The notes: a model not told the origin generated them from the letters alone. A stretch of 32,777 nt of DNA from JACZWZ01 sp036478235 (GCA_036478235.1 JAZGDZ010000032.1:1-32777); one strand, 5' to 3'. Positions 22,648 to 30,428 are shown, counted from the first letter of the stretch. A program made the numbers and translations.

Positions 22648-24416
22648 GCAGAATCGCCCGCGTCGTCCCGGACGTGCCGTCTTTCGCCGTGGACGACGGC
22701 TTCGCCTATTCGCTCCCGGAGGCGATCCCCGCCGGCATCGGGTCGATCGTGCGCGTCCCGCTGGGACACAGGAGGGTGCGGGGGTGGGTCGTCGACGTGC
22801 GTGAGGGCGACGGCACCGGTCTCAAGGAGGTTCTCAGCAGGTCGGGCGACATGGCGGTCTTCGGCGGACGAATGTTGGAGGTCATGCGTTGGGCGGCGAT
22901 CCGCTACGTGGCACCGCTGGCTGCGGTTCTCTCCAAAGCGACTCCGCCGAATCTTCCTCGGGCGGATTCGTGGGGACCGCGGCCCCCGCTGGGCCATCCA
23001 GCGGCCGGGCCTTCGAGGGCCATGCGAGAGTCGCTCGCCGGAGGGAGGCGTCCCTCGACCGAGGTCTGGCTCGGCGCCGGACCGTGGAGCGACGCCATAG
23101 CCGGGACCGTGGCTCCCGTGTTGGAGCGGGGTCGCGGTGCGCTCGTGGTCGTGCCGACCGTGGTCGAGGGAGAGGTTCTGGCGGCGGGGCTGGAGGCGGC
23201 ACTGGGCGGGCGAGTTGTTTTCGCCGCGTCGGCGGCGACCGGGGCCGTGCAGACCGCGGCCTGGGCGGAGGCCGCCGGGCGAGCCGGCTGCGTGCTCGTC
23301 GGCACCCGTGTGGTTGCCTTCTGGCCGGTGCGGGACCTCGCCATGGCGTTTGCCGTCGGCGAGGGCCGCAGGGGCATGAAGGACAAGTCGACCCCGACGA
23401 CACACGCCAGAGAGGTCCTGGTCAAACGGTCGCAGATGGAGCGCTGCGGTCTGGTCCTTGCCGGCCTGGTACCGACCGCCGAGGCCCTTGCCAGGGGGAC
23501 TCCGATACGGGTGCCCGCAGCCGGGCGCTCGTGGGGTCAGGTCGAGGTCGTCGATCGGCGATCTGAGGATGCCGCCGGCGCCCTCCTGGGACCGACCGCA
23601 CGAGCAGCGTTGCGGGCGACGGTGGCCGCGGGTGCCAGAGTGCTGGTCTTTACCCATCGTCGGGCCACGGCGCAGCGTTGTGCTCGCTGCCGGCAGCTGC
23701 GGCGCTGCTCCGACTGCGGTGCCGGTGCGTTCGAGCTCGGGGAGTGTGCCCGTTGCTCTGCCCGGTCGGAGGAATGCCCTCACTGCGGCTTCGCCCGGTT
23801 CGAGTTGATGGGATCGGGTGTCTCGCGTGTCATGGCCGAGGTCGCACGGGTCGTGGGCCGGGCGACGGTCGGTGAGGCCGGAAGTGAAAGACCGGTCGTC
23901 GTGGGGACGGAGAGGGATCTCCCCGGATTGCGAGTCGACCTGACGATCATCGTGGACGCCGATGGACCGATCCTCGCCCCGACCTACCGGGCGGGGGAGG
24001 ACGCCTTGCGTCTCCTGGGACGGGCGGTTGCCGCCGCCGGGCCCGGTCGGGGCCGCAGGGGTCTTCTGCAGACGTCGGATCCCGAGCATCCCGTGGTGGA
24101 GGCGCTGCGAAGAGCCGATCCTGTCGGGTTCGTATCACCCGACGCCCAAAGAAGGGCAGCAGCCGGCTTTCCGCCGGGAGGGGAGGTCCTAGTGATCGAG
24201 GTCGAGGGAGCCGCGCCGGCGGCACACGACGAATTACTGGAGGCCGTCGGGGCGAGGGCCGACGTGTTCGGCCCGGCCGATGCCGCCGGCCGGCTCAGGT
24301 GGTTGCTTCAGGGCGGTGATCTCACCGCCGCCCGGATCGCAGTCAGAGCAGTCGTTGCCAGATGGCGCGAGGGAGGGGCCCGGGTTCGGATCGACGCCGA
24401 TCCCGTGGATCTGTGA
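22572..24416 (+). CDS. priA: Primosomal protein N' (PriA), helicase motifs degenerate
   Basis: Replication-restart protein. The N-terminal DNA-binding domain (RIARVVPDVPSFAVDDGFAY, GSIVRVPLGHRRVRGWVVDV) and eight zinc-binding cysteines (CARC, CSDC, CARC, CPHC near residues 370-415) are kept. The Walker A site is replaced by WLGAGPWSDA and the DEEH box by VGEGRRGMKDK, so ATP-driven unwinding is unlikely. The mycobacterial PriA is known to lack helicase domains too, so this is a lineage trait. The start is uncertain: GTG 22572 lies inside coaBC; the homologous region begins near 22648 where only CTG 22644 is close; GTG 22674 would cut conserved sequence. Confidence 0.88.
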   Translation: MAADDQAPAGRPPLGSHSDRAGSELSRIARVVPDVPSFAVDDGFAYSLPEAIPAGIGSIVRVPLGHRRVRGWVVDVREGDGTGLKEVLSRSGDMAVFGGRMLEVMRWAAIRYVAPLAAVLSKATPPNLPRADSWGPRPPLGHPAAGPSRAMRESLAGGRRPSTEVWLGAGPWSDAIAGTVAPVLERGRGALVVVPTVVEGEVLAAGLEAALGGRVVFAASAATGAVQTAAWAEAAGRAGCVLVGTRVVAFWPVRDLAMAFAVGEGRRGMKDKSTPTTHAREVLVKRSQMERCGLVLAGLVPTAEALARGTPIRVPAAGRSWGQVEVVDRRSEDAAGALLGPTARAALRATVAAGARVLVFTHRRATAQRCARCRQLRRCSDCGAGAFELGECARCSARSEECPHCGFARFELMGSGVSRVMAEVARVVGRATVGEAGSERPVVVGTERDLPGLRVDLTIIVDADGPILAPTYRAGEDALRLLGRAVAAAGPGRGRRGLLQTSDPEHPVVEALRRADPVGFVSPDAQRRAAAGFPPGGEVLVIEVEGAAPAAHDELLEAVGARADVFGPADAAGRLRWLLQGGDLTAARIAVRAVVARWREGGARVRIDADPVDL

Positions 24417-24549
24417 GTCGGCTCCTGCGGAGCCTCCGGCAATCGCCTCGCTGCGCTCGGCGGGCAATCTTGCCTATTGCCTATTCCTCGGCAGCAGCGA
24501 AAAGGCTGATCCCGGATCCCGCCGGGCCACCTCTATCCTCCGCCCCGAA
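24417..24549. other. Non-coding spacer between priA and def with hairpin
   Basis: Contains a hairpin GGCTCC-TGC-GGAGCC (24420-24434) just after the priA stop, the second copy of the 27-bp repeat, two TTGCCTATTGCC-type words near 24470-24487, and a possible def -10 TATCCT (24534-24539), 10 bases before ATG. No gene is seen. Confidence 0.6.
24443..24469. repeat. 27-bp GC-rich dispersed repeat, copy 2
   Basis: Matches 14601-14627 at 25 of 27 positions (core CGCCTCGCTGCGCTCGGCG). It again follows the last gene of an operon, here priA. Confidence 0.65.
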
Positions 24550-25050
24550 ATGGCCATCTTTCCGATTAGGAAATTCCCCGATCCCGTGCTCCGCATGAAG
24601 GCTCAAACCGTCGAGCACTTCGACGGTGACCTGCGCCGCCTTATCGACGACCTGCTCGAGACCATGTACGCCGCCCCTGGGGTGGGGCTGGCCGCGGCTC
24701 AGATCGGGATCGCTCAACGGGTTGCGGTGTGCGACATCGGCGAGGGACCGTTCCACATGATCAATCCGGTGATGGACAAGACGTCCGGATCGTGGACATA
24801 CGAGGAAGGCTGTCTCAGTGTCCCGGAGCGTTTCTGGCCCATTAAGCGCTCCGCCTACGCCCGGGTGAGTGCCGTCGACGTCGACGGCCGTCCGGTGACT
24901 TATGAGGGAGATGAGCTCATGGGGCGGGTGCTCCAGCACGAGCTCGACCACCTCGAGGGAATCCTCGTGCTGAAGCGGCTTCCGCGGAGGGTTCGCAAGC
25001 AGGCCCTGAGGGAGATCCGGGAGGAGGAGATGACGAAAGGCGACCTGTGA
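24550..25050 (+). CDS. def: Peptide deformylase
   Basis: Removes the formyl group from nascent proteins. 166 residues from ATG 24550, chosen because MAIFPIRKFPDPVLR matches the family N-terminus. All three signature motifs are present: GVGLAAAQIG, EGCLSVP with the metal-binding Cys, and QHELDHLEG with two His ligands and the catalytic Glu. Overlaps fmt by 4 bases (GTGA), the standard pairing of formyl removal and formyl addition. Confidence 0.97.
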   Translation: MAIFPIRKFPDPVLRMKAQTVEHFDGDLRRLIDDLLETMYAAPGVGLAAAQIGIAQRVAVCDIGEGPFHMINPVMDKTSGSWTYEEGCLSVPERFWPIKRSAYARVSAVDVDGRPVTYEGDELMGRVLQHELDHLEGILVLKRLPRRVRKQALREIREEEMTKGDL

Positions 25051-25961
25051 TTCGGGCGGTGTTCATGGGAACGCCCTTCGCCGCGGTGCCGGTCCTGGCG
25101 GCGCTGCGCGGCGTCGCCGACGTGGCTCTGGTCGTCACCAGGCCAGACCGTGCTCGGGGGAGATCGTCGCGTCTCGTGCCGCCGCCTGCAAAGGAGGCGG
25201 CGCTCGAGGTGGGCCTCGCCATCGTCCAGCCGTCGAGCGGGATCGAGTTGTTCGAGGCGGTGGCTGCGGTCGAGCCGGATGTTGCGGTGGTTGCCGCCTA
25301 CGGGCGGATTATCAAACCCGATCTGCTCGCCGTCCCCCGTCACGGGTTCGTCAACGTCCACTATTCACTGCTGCCGAGGTGGAGGGGAGCGAGTCCGGTG
25401 GTACGGGCGATCCTGGCCGGGGACGAAACGACGGGCGTGTCCCTCATGGTCATGGATGAGGGGCTCGACACCGGGCCGGTCTTTGCATCCGAGGCCGTCG
25501 CCATCCTGGCGGAGGAGGACACCGGGGTGCTGACCGGACGGCTTGCAGAGGTGGCCGGACGCCTGCTGGCGGCCGAACTGTCCCCTTATCTGGAGGGAAG
25601 GCTCACCCCGGTGCCACAGGATGAATCGCAGGCGACGGCGGCCGCCAAGGTCTCGACGGAGGAGGCCTACGTCGATCCGACCCGGCACACCGCCGTCTCG
25701 ATCGTGCGGGCGGTCAGGGCCTTCAATCCAAGGCCCGGGGCCTGGTCGATCGTCGATGGTCACCGCCTCAAGATCTGGAAGGCGATCGAGGTGCCCTCGG
25801 ACTCCGAGGTCGGAGTCGCTCGGCTCGAGGAGGGTTCCGTCGTGCTGGGAACCCGCGACGGCGCCGTCGAGCTGCTCGAGGTGCAGCCGGCGGGGAAGCC
25901 GCCGATGGAGGCGGGGGCCTGGATGAACGGCCGCCGCGGGATCGCCGCCGCCTTCAGTTGA
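25047..25961 (+). CDS. fmt: Methionyl-tRNA formyltransferase
   Basis: Formylates initiator Met-tRNA using 10-formyl-THF. 304 residues. The N-terminal domain has VFMGTPFAAVPVLAAL, the catalytic NVHYSLLPRWRGASPV (Asn, His) and MDEGLDTGPVF (Asp). The C-terminal OB-like tRNA-binding domain includes IVRAVRAFNPRPGAWS and ends MNGRRGIAAAF. GTG start overlaps def. Its 3' end overlaps that of the convergent ppk2 by 8 bases. The rsmB/fmu gene that often follows fmt in actinobacteria is absent. Confidence 0.97.
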   Translation: MIRAVFMGTPFAAVPVLAALRGVADVALVVTRPDRARGRSSRLVPPPAKEAALEVGLAIVQPSSGIELFEAVAAVEPDVAVVAAYGRIIKPDLLAVPRHGFVNVHYSLLPRWRGASPVVRAILAGDETTGVSLMVMDEGLDTGPVFASEAVAILAEEDTGVLTGRLAEVAGRLLAAELSPYLEGRLTPVPQDESQATAAAKVSTEEAYVDPTRHTAVSIVRAVRAFNPRPGAWSIVDGHRLKIWKAIEVPSDSEVGVARLEEGSVVLGTRDGAVELLEVQPAGKPPMEAGAWMNGRRGIAAAFS

Positions 25962-26751
25962 TCGTGATCTCGTCTAGTCCCGCCTCCGGCTCCGGGTAGG
26001 CCATCTCGAGGCTCCGCAGGGCGCCGACGATGGTCTCCGATATCACCAGGTTGCGGTACCACTTGCGATCGGCCGGCACGACGAACCACGGGGCCCAGGC
26101 CGTGCTGGTCCTGGAGAGCACCGCCTCGAACGCAGCTCGATAGTGGTCCCACAGCTCGCGTTCTGCCAGGTCTCCTTTCGAGAACTTCCACTGCTTTTCG
26201 GCGGTGTCGAGGCGGGCCCGGAGGCGCTCTGCCTGCTCCTCCTTCGAGATGTGCAGGAAGAACTTGAGGATCGTGGTTCCCTCGTCGGCCAGCATGCGCT
26301 CGAACTCGTTGATGTGGTCGTAGCGACGCGACCACGTGGCCTCATCGACCAGCGAGTGGACCCGGACCACCAGCACGTCTTCGTAGTGGCTCCGATTGAA
26401 GATGGTGATCTCCCCCCGGCCCGGAGTGTGGGGGTGCACCCGCCACAGATAGTCATGGGCCAGTTCCGGCGGTGTCGGCCGCTTGAACGAAGCCACCTTC
26501 ACGCCCTGCGGATTGACGCCGTCGAACACATGCCTGATCGTGCCGTCCTTGCCTCCGGTGTCGGTCGCCTGCAGCACGATGAGCACCTTGTGCTTTCCCT
26601 CGGCATACAGCAGCTCCTGGAGTTCTTCCAGCTGGCGGTTCAACTCGGGGAGGCGCGCCTTGCCTTCGGCCTTGGACAGCCCTGCGGTGTCGGCGGGGTC
26701 GATTGCCGTGAGGTCCACGGTCGAGCCGGGGGCGATCTGATGTCTCTTCAT
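25954..26751 (-). CDS. ppk2: Polyphosphate kinase 2 family protein
   Basis: Transfers phosphate between polyphosphate and nucleotides. 265 residues. The P-loop region ATDTGGKDGTIRHVF carries the family GGKDG; the lid and Walker B-like segments are NRSHYEDVLVVRVH, FERMLADEGTTILKFFLHIS and KQWKFSKGDLAERELWD; the C-terminus has WFVVPADRKWYRNLVISE. A one-domain PPK2. Nucleotide preference (ADP, AMP or GDP) cannot be read from sequence. It is the only clear minus-strand gene in the window and is transcribed away from rpe; its TAGCCT -10 sits 6 bases before ATG, suggesting a leaderless mRNA. Confidence 0.94.
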   Translation of the reverse strand: MKRHQIAPGSTVDLTAIDPADTAGLSKAEGKARLPELNRQLEELQELLYAEGKHKVLIVLQATDTGGKDGTIRHVFDGVNPQGVKVASFKRPTPPELAHDYLWRVHPHTPGRGEITIFNRSHYEDVLVVRVHSLVDEATWSRRYDHINEFERMLADEGTTILKFFLHISKEEQAERLRARLDTAEKQWKFSKGDLAERELWDHYRAAFEAVLSRTSTAWAPWFVVPADRKWYRNLVISETIVGALRSLEMAYPEPEAGLDEITIN

Positions 26752-26757
26752 GGCGTG

Positions 26758-26763
26758 AGGCTA
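26758..26763 (-). promoter_or_regulatory. Putative leaderless -10 for ppk2
   Basis: On the minus strand TAGCCT is followed by 6 bases and then the ppk2 ATG, with no ribosome site. The same TAGCCT hexamer serves the proposed pilM promoter. Confidence 0.4.
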
Positions 26764-26789
26764 CTGCCGGATGCCAGATCCAGGTGTCG

Positions 26790-26801
26790 CCTCAATTGAG
26801 G
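26790..26801. promoter_or_regulatory. Perfect 12-bp palindrome upstream of ppk2
   Basis: CCTCAATTGAGG, centred about 44 bases before the ppk2 ATG and just upstream of where its -35 would lie. A perfect inverted repeat in this position is a candidate operator, for example for phosphate or stress control; no regulator is identified. Confidence 0.4.
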
Positions 26802-26848
26802 TGGTTGACGCGCCTAGCGGGCTTATCGGTCGCATGCGGTCGAGATCT

Positions 26849-26904
26849 CAGACCTCAGATTTCAGATTTCAGATCTCAGACTTCAGAAAGCAGATGGCAG
26901 ATGG
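26849..26904. repeat. Degenerate heptamer array (CAGANNN x8)
   Basis: Eight consecutive 7-bp units each beginning CAGA (CAGACCT, CAGATTT, CAGATTT, CAGATCT, CAGACTT, CAGAAAG, CAGATGG, CAGATGG). On the opposite strand sense to the array that follows at 26916, whose reverse complement reads CAGACAT. Probably the older, diverged arm of an inverted pair. Confidence 0.8.
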
Positions 26905-26915
26905 GACAGACTTTC

Positions 26916-27069
26916 GATGTCTGATGTCTGATGTCTGATGTCTGATGTCTGATGTCTGATGTCTGATGTCTGATTTCCGATGTCTGATGTCTGATGTCCG
27001 ATGTCCGATGTCTGATGTCTGATGTCCGATGTCCGATGTCTGATGTCCGATGTCCGATGTCTGATGTCT
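26916..27069. repeat. 22-unit heptamer tandem array (GATGTCY)
   Basis: Exactly 154 bp, 22 in-phase copies of GATGTCT or GATGTCC, with a single off unit GATTTCC (26972-26978). The T/C choice at position 7 is uniform in the first eight units and mixed later. It lies between the divergent ppk2 and rpe genes. It is not a CRISPR array (no spacers). Copy number is likely to vary by slippage. Confidence 0.95.
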
Positions 27070-27109
27070 GCCGAAGGCAGTGCCGCCCCTCCGGTGGGGC
27101 GCTGTGTTC

Positions 27110-27115
27110 TACGCT
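27110..27115 (+). promoter_or_regulatory. Putative leaderless -10 for rpe
   Basis: TACGCT lies 6 bases before ATG 27122 and no ribosome site is present, matching the arrangement at ppk2 on the other strand. A hairpin CGCCCC-TCCGGT-GGGGCG (27084-27101) separates it from the heptamer array. Confidence 0.4.
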
Positions 27116-27121
27116 GGTGCG

Positions 27122-27784
27122 ATGCCGGCACGCATCGCACCGTCACTGTTGGCCGCCGACTTCGCCCATCTCGCCGACGACGTGGGGCGGGTGGCGCCGT
27201 ACGTCGATTTGTTGCACGTGGACGTGATGGACGGACACTTCGTGCCGAACCTCTCGTTCGGGATGCCGGTCATCGAGGCACTCCGGGCGACCACCGACCT
27301 CTACTTCGACTGCCACCTCATGGTTTCCAACCCCATCAGCCTCTTCGCTCCTCTGGTGTCGGCAGGGGGCAACCTCGTCACGGTGCACATCGAAGTGCAC
27401 CCGGATCCGACCGCGGCGGCGGCGGCGGCGCGCCGCGCCGGCCTCGATTTCGGCCTGGTGCTGTCGCCTCCGACCCCCTTCGAAGCGGTGGCGCCTTATG
27501 TCGAGCTGTGCGACCTCCTGCTGGTGATGTCGGTGAACCCCGGATTCGGCGGACAGACCTTCATGTCGGAGGTCTTGCCCAAGGTCGAGGCCGCCCGGAA
27601 GTTCGTTGACTCCGAGGGCCTATCTGCCGATATCGAGGTTGACGGGGGAATCAACCCCGAAAACGCTCGGCTGGCTCGCGATGCGGGTGCGGACGTGATC
27701 GTCGCCGGAACGGCGATCTTCGGCGATCCGGATCCGGTGGCTGCGGTCGGGCGGCTGCGAGCCGCAGTCGATGGAGACGAATGA
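27122..27784 (+). CDS. rpe: Ribulose-phosphate 3-epimerase
   Basis: Interconverts ribulose 5-phosphate and xylulose 5-phosphate in the pentose phosphate pathway. 220 residues from ATG 27122, which gives the canonical N-terminus ARIAPSLLAADFAHL. TIM barrel with HVDVMDGHFVPNLSFG (metal His/Asp), DCHLMVSNP, VMSVNPGFGGQTFM and EVDGGINPENA. Overlaps the response regulator by 4 bases (ATGA). Confidence 0.97.
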   Translation: MPARIAPSLLAADFAHLADDVGRVAPYVDLLHVDVMDGHFVPNLSFGMPVIEALRATTDLYFDCHLMVSNPISLFAPLVSAGGNLVTVHIEVHPDPTAAAAAARRAGLDFGLVLSPPTPFEAVAPYVELCDLLLVMSVNPGFGGQTFMSEVLPKVEAARKFVDSEGLSADIEVDGGINPENARLARDAGADVIVAGTAIFGDPDPVAAVGRLRAAVDGDE

Positions 27785-28710
27785 GCGAGAGAGTGCTGCT
27801 GATCGACGACGACCCGGACATCGTCCGGCACGTCACGAGCCACCTCGAACTCGAGGGGTACGCCACCAAGAGTGCCCTGACGGCCGAGGAGGGTCTTGCC
27901 GTGGCATTGCACGACCCCCCCGACCTCATACTGCTCGACCTTTCCTTCGACGACGGAGCCGGCTTGGACGTGCTCACCCGGCTGCGCACCCATCCGGCGA
28001 CGACCAACGTACCGCTCGTCCTGCTGACGGCTGCCTCGCAGGTGGCCGACGTCGTCAGAGGCCTTGACGCGGGTGCCGACGACTACATCAACAAACCCTT
28101 CGCCGTTGATGAGCTTCTGGCGCGTCTGAGGTCGGTTCTGCGCCGTTCCAAGGCGATGCGCGACCTGTCACCGTTGACCGGCCTCCCCGGAAATTTTCGG
28201 ATCGCCGAGGAGCTGGAACGCAGGATCAACGCCGGCGGCCCCGTGGCCGTGATCCATGGCGACCTGGACAACTTCAAGGCGTTCAACGACCACTACGGCT
28301 TCATGCGCGGGGACAACGTGATCAAGTTCACGGCCAACACCCTGCTGGAGGCTGCGGCCGAAGTCGGCGACGCGACGAGCTTCATCGGTCACGTGGGCGG
28401 TGACGACTTCATCTTGGTCATGGACCCGGAGTTCATCGAGGCGTTCTGTCGCGACGTCGTCGAACGCTTCGACGACGGCATTCTCGAGTTTTACGACCCG
28501 CACGACGCCCTGCGCGGCTATGTCGAGGTCATCGACCGTCGGGGCGAGCGTCACAACTTCCCGATCGTCTCGTTCTCGCTCGGGGTGGCGACCAACCGGC
28601 GACGCAGCTTCACTACCGAGTGGGAGGCGAGCGCGGTGGCATCCGAGATGAAGGAGCATGCCAAGTCGGAGGCCGGCTCGTCGTTCAAGATCGATCGCCG
28701 CACCGGCTGA
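27781..28710 (+). CDS. Response regulator with a GGDEF-like (GGDDF) output domain
   Basis: 309 residues. Receiver domain 1-120: acidic pocket DDD (9-11), phosphoacceptor D53 in LILLDLSF, LLTAAS and NKPF (Thr and Lys switch residues). The output domain begins LSPLTGLPGN; the substrate/metal segment IHGDLDNFKAFNDHYGF is intact, but the signature at 206-210 is GGDDF instead of GG[D/E]EF. It could be a weak diguanylate cyclase, a nucleotide sensor or an inactive adaptor. No EAL or HD-GYP domain and no histidine kinase lie nearby. Coupled to rpe by overlap; I do not recall this gene at this place in mycobacteria, so it is a lineage-specific insertion in the rpe-ribD interval. Confidence 0.88.
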   Translation: MSERVLLIDDDPDIVRHVTSHLELEGYATKSALTAEEGLAVALHDPPDLILLDLSFDDGAGLDVLTRLRTHPATTNVPLVLLTAASQVADVVRGLDAGADDYINKPFAVDELLARLRSVLRRSKAMRDLSPLTGLPGNFRIAEELERRINAGGPVAVIHGDLDNFKAFNDHYGFMRGDNVIKFTANTLLEAAAEVGDATSFIGHVGGDDFILVMDPEFIEAFCRDVVERFDDGILEFYDPHDALRGYVEVIDRRGERHNFPIVSFSLGVATNRRRSFTTEWEASAVASEMKEHAKSEAGSSFKIDRRTG

Positions 28711-28741
28711 CCCGCCAGCCTGGTACGACACCGGGCTCGCA

Positions 28742-28747
28742 TAGACT
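28742..28747 (+). promoter_or_regulatory. Putative -10 for ribD
   Basis: TAGACT ends 17 bases before the ribD ATG and no ribosome site is visible between them. No FMN riboswitch is seen in this short 54-base gap. Confidence 0.3.
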
Positions 28748-28764
28748 CGCCGCCGCGAGCGACC

Positions 28765-29820
28765 ATGGATTTGAACCTGCGACTCCTGATGGAAGAAGCC
28801 TGCGCCCTGGCGTGCAAGCTGCACCCTCACCCCAATCCCCGGGTGGGTGCTCTCGTTGTCGCCGCGGACGGCACCGTCGTCGGGCGGGGTGCCCATGAGG
28901 CCCGGGGCGCACTGCATGCCGAGATCCTCGCGTTGCGTGAGGCGGGTGACGCTGCCCGCGGCTCCACCGTGGTCGTCACGCTGGAGCCGTGCAAGCACCA
29001 GGGCACGACCCCGCCGTGCACCGAGGCCCTGATCGCGGCCGGGGTGAGTCGTGTCGTCGTCGGCGTCGGCGACCCCGATGAGCGCGTGTCCGGGGCCGGC
29101 ATCGCCGCCCTGAGGGACGCCGGCATCGATGTCGTAATGGGGCCAGATCCCGACGCCGCCGAGGAGGTGGATCCCGGTCATTTCCATCATCGGCGCACCG
29201 GTCGTCCCCTGGTGACGCTGAAGCTGGCGATGACGCTCGACGGACAGACCGCGGGCGCCGACGGCTCCTCGCAGTGGATCACTTGCGAAGAGGCTCGCCG
29301 CGATTCTCACGTGCTGCGGAGCAGATCCGATGCCGTGGCCGTGGGCGCCGGGACCATCCTGGCCGACGATCCGCGGCTTACGGTGAGGCTGGCGGGTTTC
29401 ACGGGGCCCCAGCCGGTTCCGGTCGTGATCGCCGGACGGCGGCCGCTTCCGGCGGCCGCGACCATCTTCGGGCGCGACCCGATCGTCTACGCGGCGGCTC
29501 CGATCGATGTTCCCGGGGAGGTGGTCGTGGTCGGCGACGGCGCTCGGGTCGATCTCGATGCCGTTCTCATGGATCTGGGCAAGCGCGAGGTGGTCGATCT
29601 GCTCGTCGAGGGCGGTCCGACGCTCGCCGCCGGGTTCGAGGAGGCGGGACTGGTCGATCGGATGATCCTCTACCTGGCGGGCGCCGTGGCCGGGGGAGTG
29701 GGGCGACCCGCCTTCGAGGGTGTGTTCGAGACGATCGGCGCCCTACGAAAGGTCGAGATCCTGGACGTGCGGCGGATTGGGTCCGACATCAGGGTGGAGT
29801 GCCGGAGAGCCGACCGATGA
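28765..29820 (+). CDS. ribD: Bifunctional riboflavin biosynthesis deaminase/reductase
   Basis: Deaminates, then reduces, the pyrimidine intermediate of riboflavin synthesis. 351 residues. Deaminase domain (1-145): zinc ligands in LHAEILAL and EPCKHQGTTPPCTEALI. Reductase domain (150-350): PLVTLKLAMTLDGQTA, SQWITCEEARRDSHVLRSR, SDAVAVGAGTILADDPRLTVR, and LLVEGGPTLAAGFEEAGLVD. Overlaps ribA by 4 bases (ATGA). Confidence 0.97.
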   Translation: MDLNLRLLMEEACALACKLHPHPNPRVGALVVAADGTVVGRGAHEARGALHAEILALREAGDAARGSTVVVTLEPCKHQGTTPPCTEALIAAGVSRVVVGVGDPDERVSGAGIAALRDAGIDVVMGPDPDAAEEVDPGHFHHRRTGRPLVTLKLAMTLDGQTAGADGSSQWITCEEARRDSHVLRSRSDAVAVGAGTILADDPRLTVRLAGFTGPQPVPVVIAGRRPLPAAATIFGRDPIVYAAAPIDVPGEVVVVGDGARVDLDAVLMDLGKREVVDLLVEGGPTLAAGFEEAGLVDRMILYLAGAVAGGVGRPAFEGVFETIGALRKVEILDVRRIGSDIRVECRRADR

Positions 29821-30419
29821 GCATCGTGCGCATGGCAGCGGCGCGCATCCCGACCGAGTTCGGTGACTTCACCGCCATCGGTTTCGAATCGACGTCCGAC
29901 GGATCGCATCACATCGCCCTGGTGAAGGGAGACGTCGCCTCGGTGGCCGAGGTGCTGGTGCGGGTCCACTCCGAATGCCTCACCGGGGATGTCTTTGGCT
30001 CGCAGCGGTGCGACTGCGGGCCTCAGCTGCGCGCCGCCATGGCCGCCGTAGCCGAGGAAGGGTTGGGGGTCGTGCTCTACTCGAGGGGTCACGAGGGCCG
30101 CGGCATAGGGCTGATGCACAAGCTCGAGGCCTATGCCCTCCAGGATGCCGGGCGCGACACGGTGGAAGCGAACGAGGATCTTGGGCTCCCGGTCGATGCC
30201 CGCGACTACGGCGCGGCGGCGATGATCCTCGGTGAGCTGGGTGTCGAGTCGGTGAGGCTTCTCACCAACAACCCCGTCAAGCAGGCCGGGCTCGAGGATC
30301 ATGGCGTGCGGGTGACCGAGCGGGTTCCCCTGGAGACCGCTCCCACGACCGAGAACCGCGGCTACCTCGCCACCAAGGCCTCGAAGCTGGGCCACCTGCT
30401 CGACGTCGAAGAGACCTAA
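29817..30419 (+). CDS. ribA: GTP cyclohydrolase II
   Basis: Opens GTP, the first step of riboflavin synthesis. 200 residues from ATG 29817. Zinc cysteines in GDVFGSQRCDCGPQL, catalytic segment YSRGHEGRGIGLMHKLEAYA, DTVEANEDLGLPVDARDYG and LLTNNPVKQAG. It is a stand-alone RibA: the DHBP synthase (RibB) half that is fused in many actinobacteria is missing, and ribC/ribE and ribH do not follow, so those steps must be encoded elsewhere. Confidence 0.95.
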   Translation: MSIVRMAAARIPTEFGDFTAIGFESTSDGSHHIALVKGDVASVAEVLVRVHSECLTGDVFGSQRCDCGPQLRAAMAAVAEEGLGVVLYSRGHEGRGIGLMHKLEAYALQDAGRDTVEANEDLGLPVDARDYGAAAMILGELGVESVRLLTNNPVKQAGLEDHGVRVTERVPLETAPTTENRGYLATKASKLGHLLDVEET

Positions 30420-30428
30420 GGTCGGCTG

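Noticed and set aside
26143..26799. 218-codon plus-strand ORF opposite ppk2
   Set aside because: It is antisense to a clear PPK2 protein with all motifs; the plus-strand translation has no family features.
26849..27069. CRISPR-like array
   Set aside because: Units are 7 bp and contiguous without spacers, and there are no cas genes.
27080..27121. Upstream start for rpe at 27080
   Set aside because: The added 14 residues are not conserved and cover a hairpin and the likely -10; ATG 27122 gives the canonical N-terminus.
26883..27146. ORFs coding SDIRHQT or MSDVRCL heptapeptide repeats
   Set aside because: A 7-bp DNA repeat gives a 7-residue repeat in any open frame. There is no ribosome site, and other frames are equally open, so this is a DNA repeat and not a protein.
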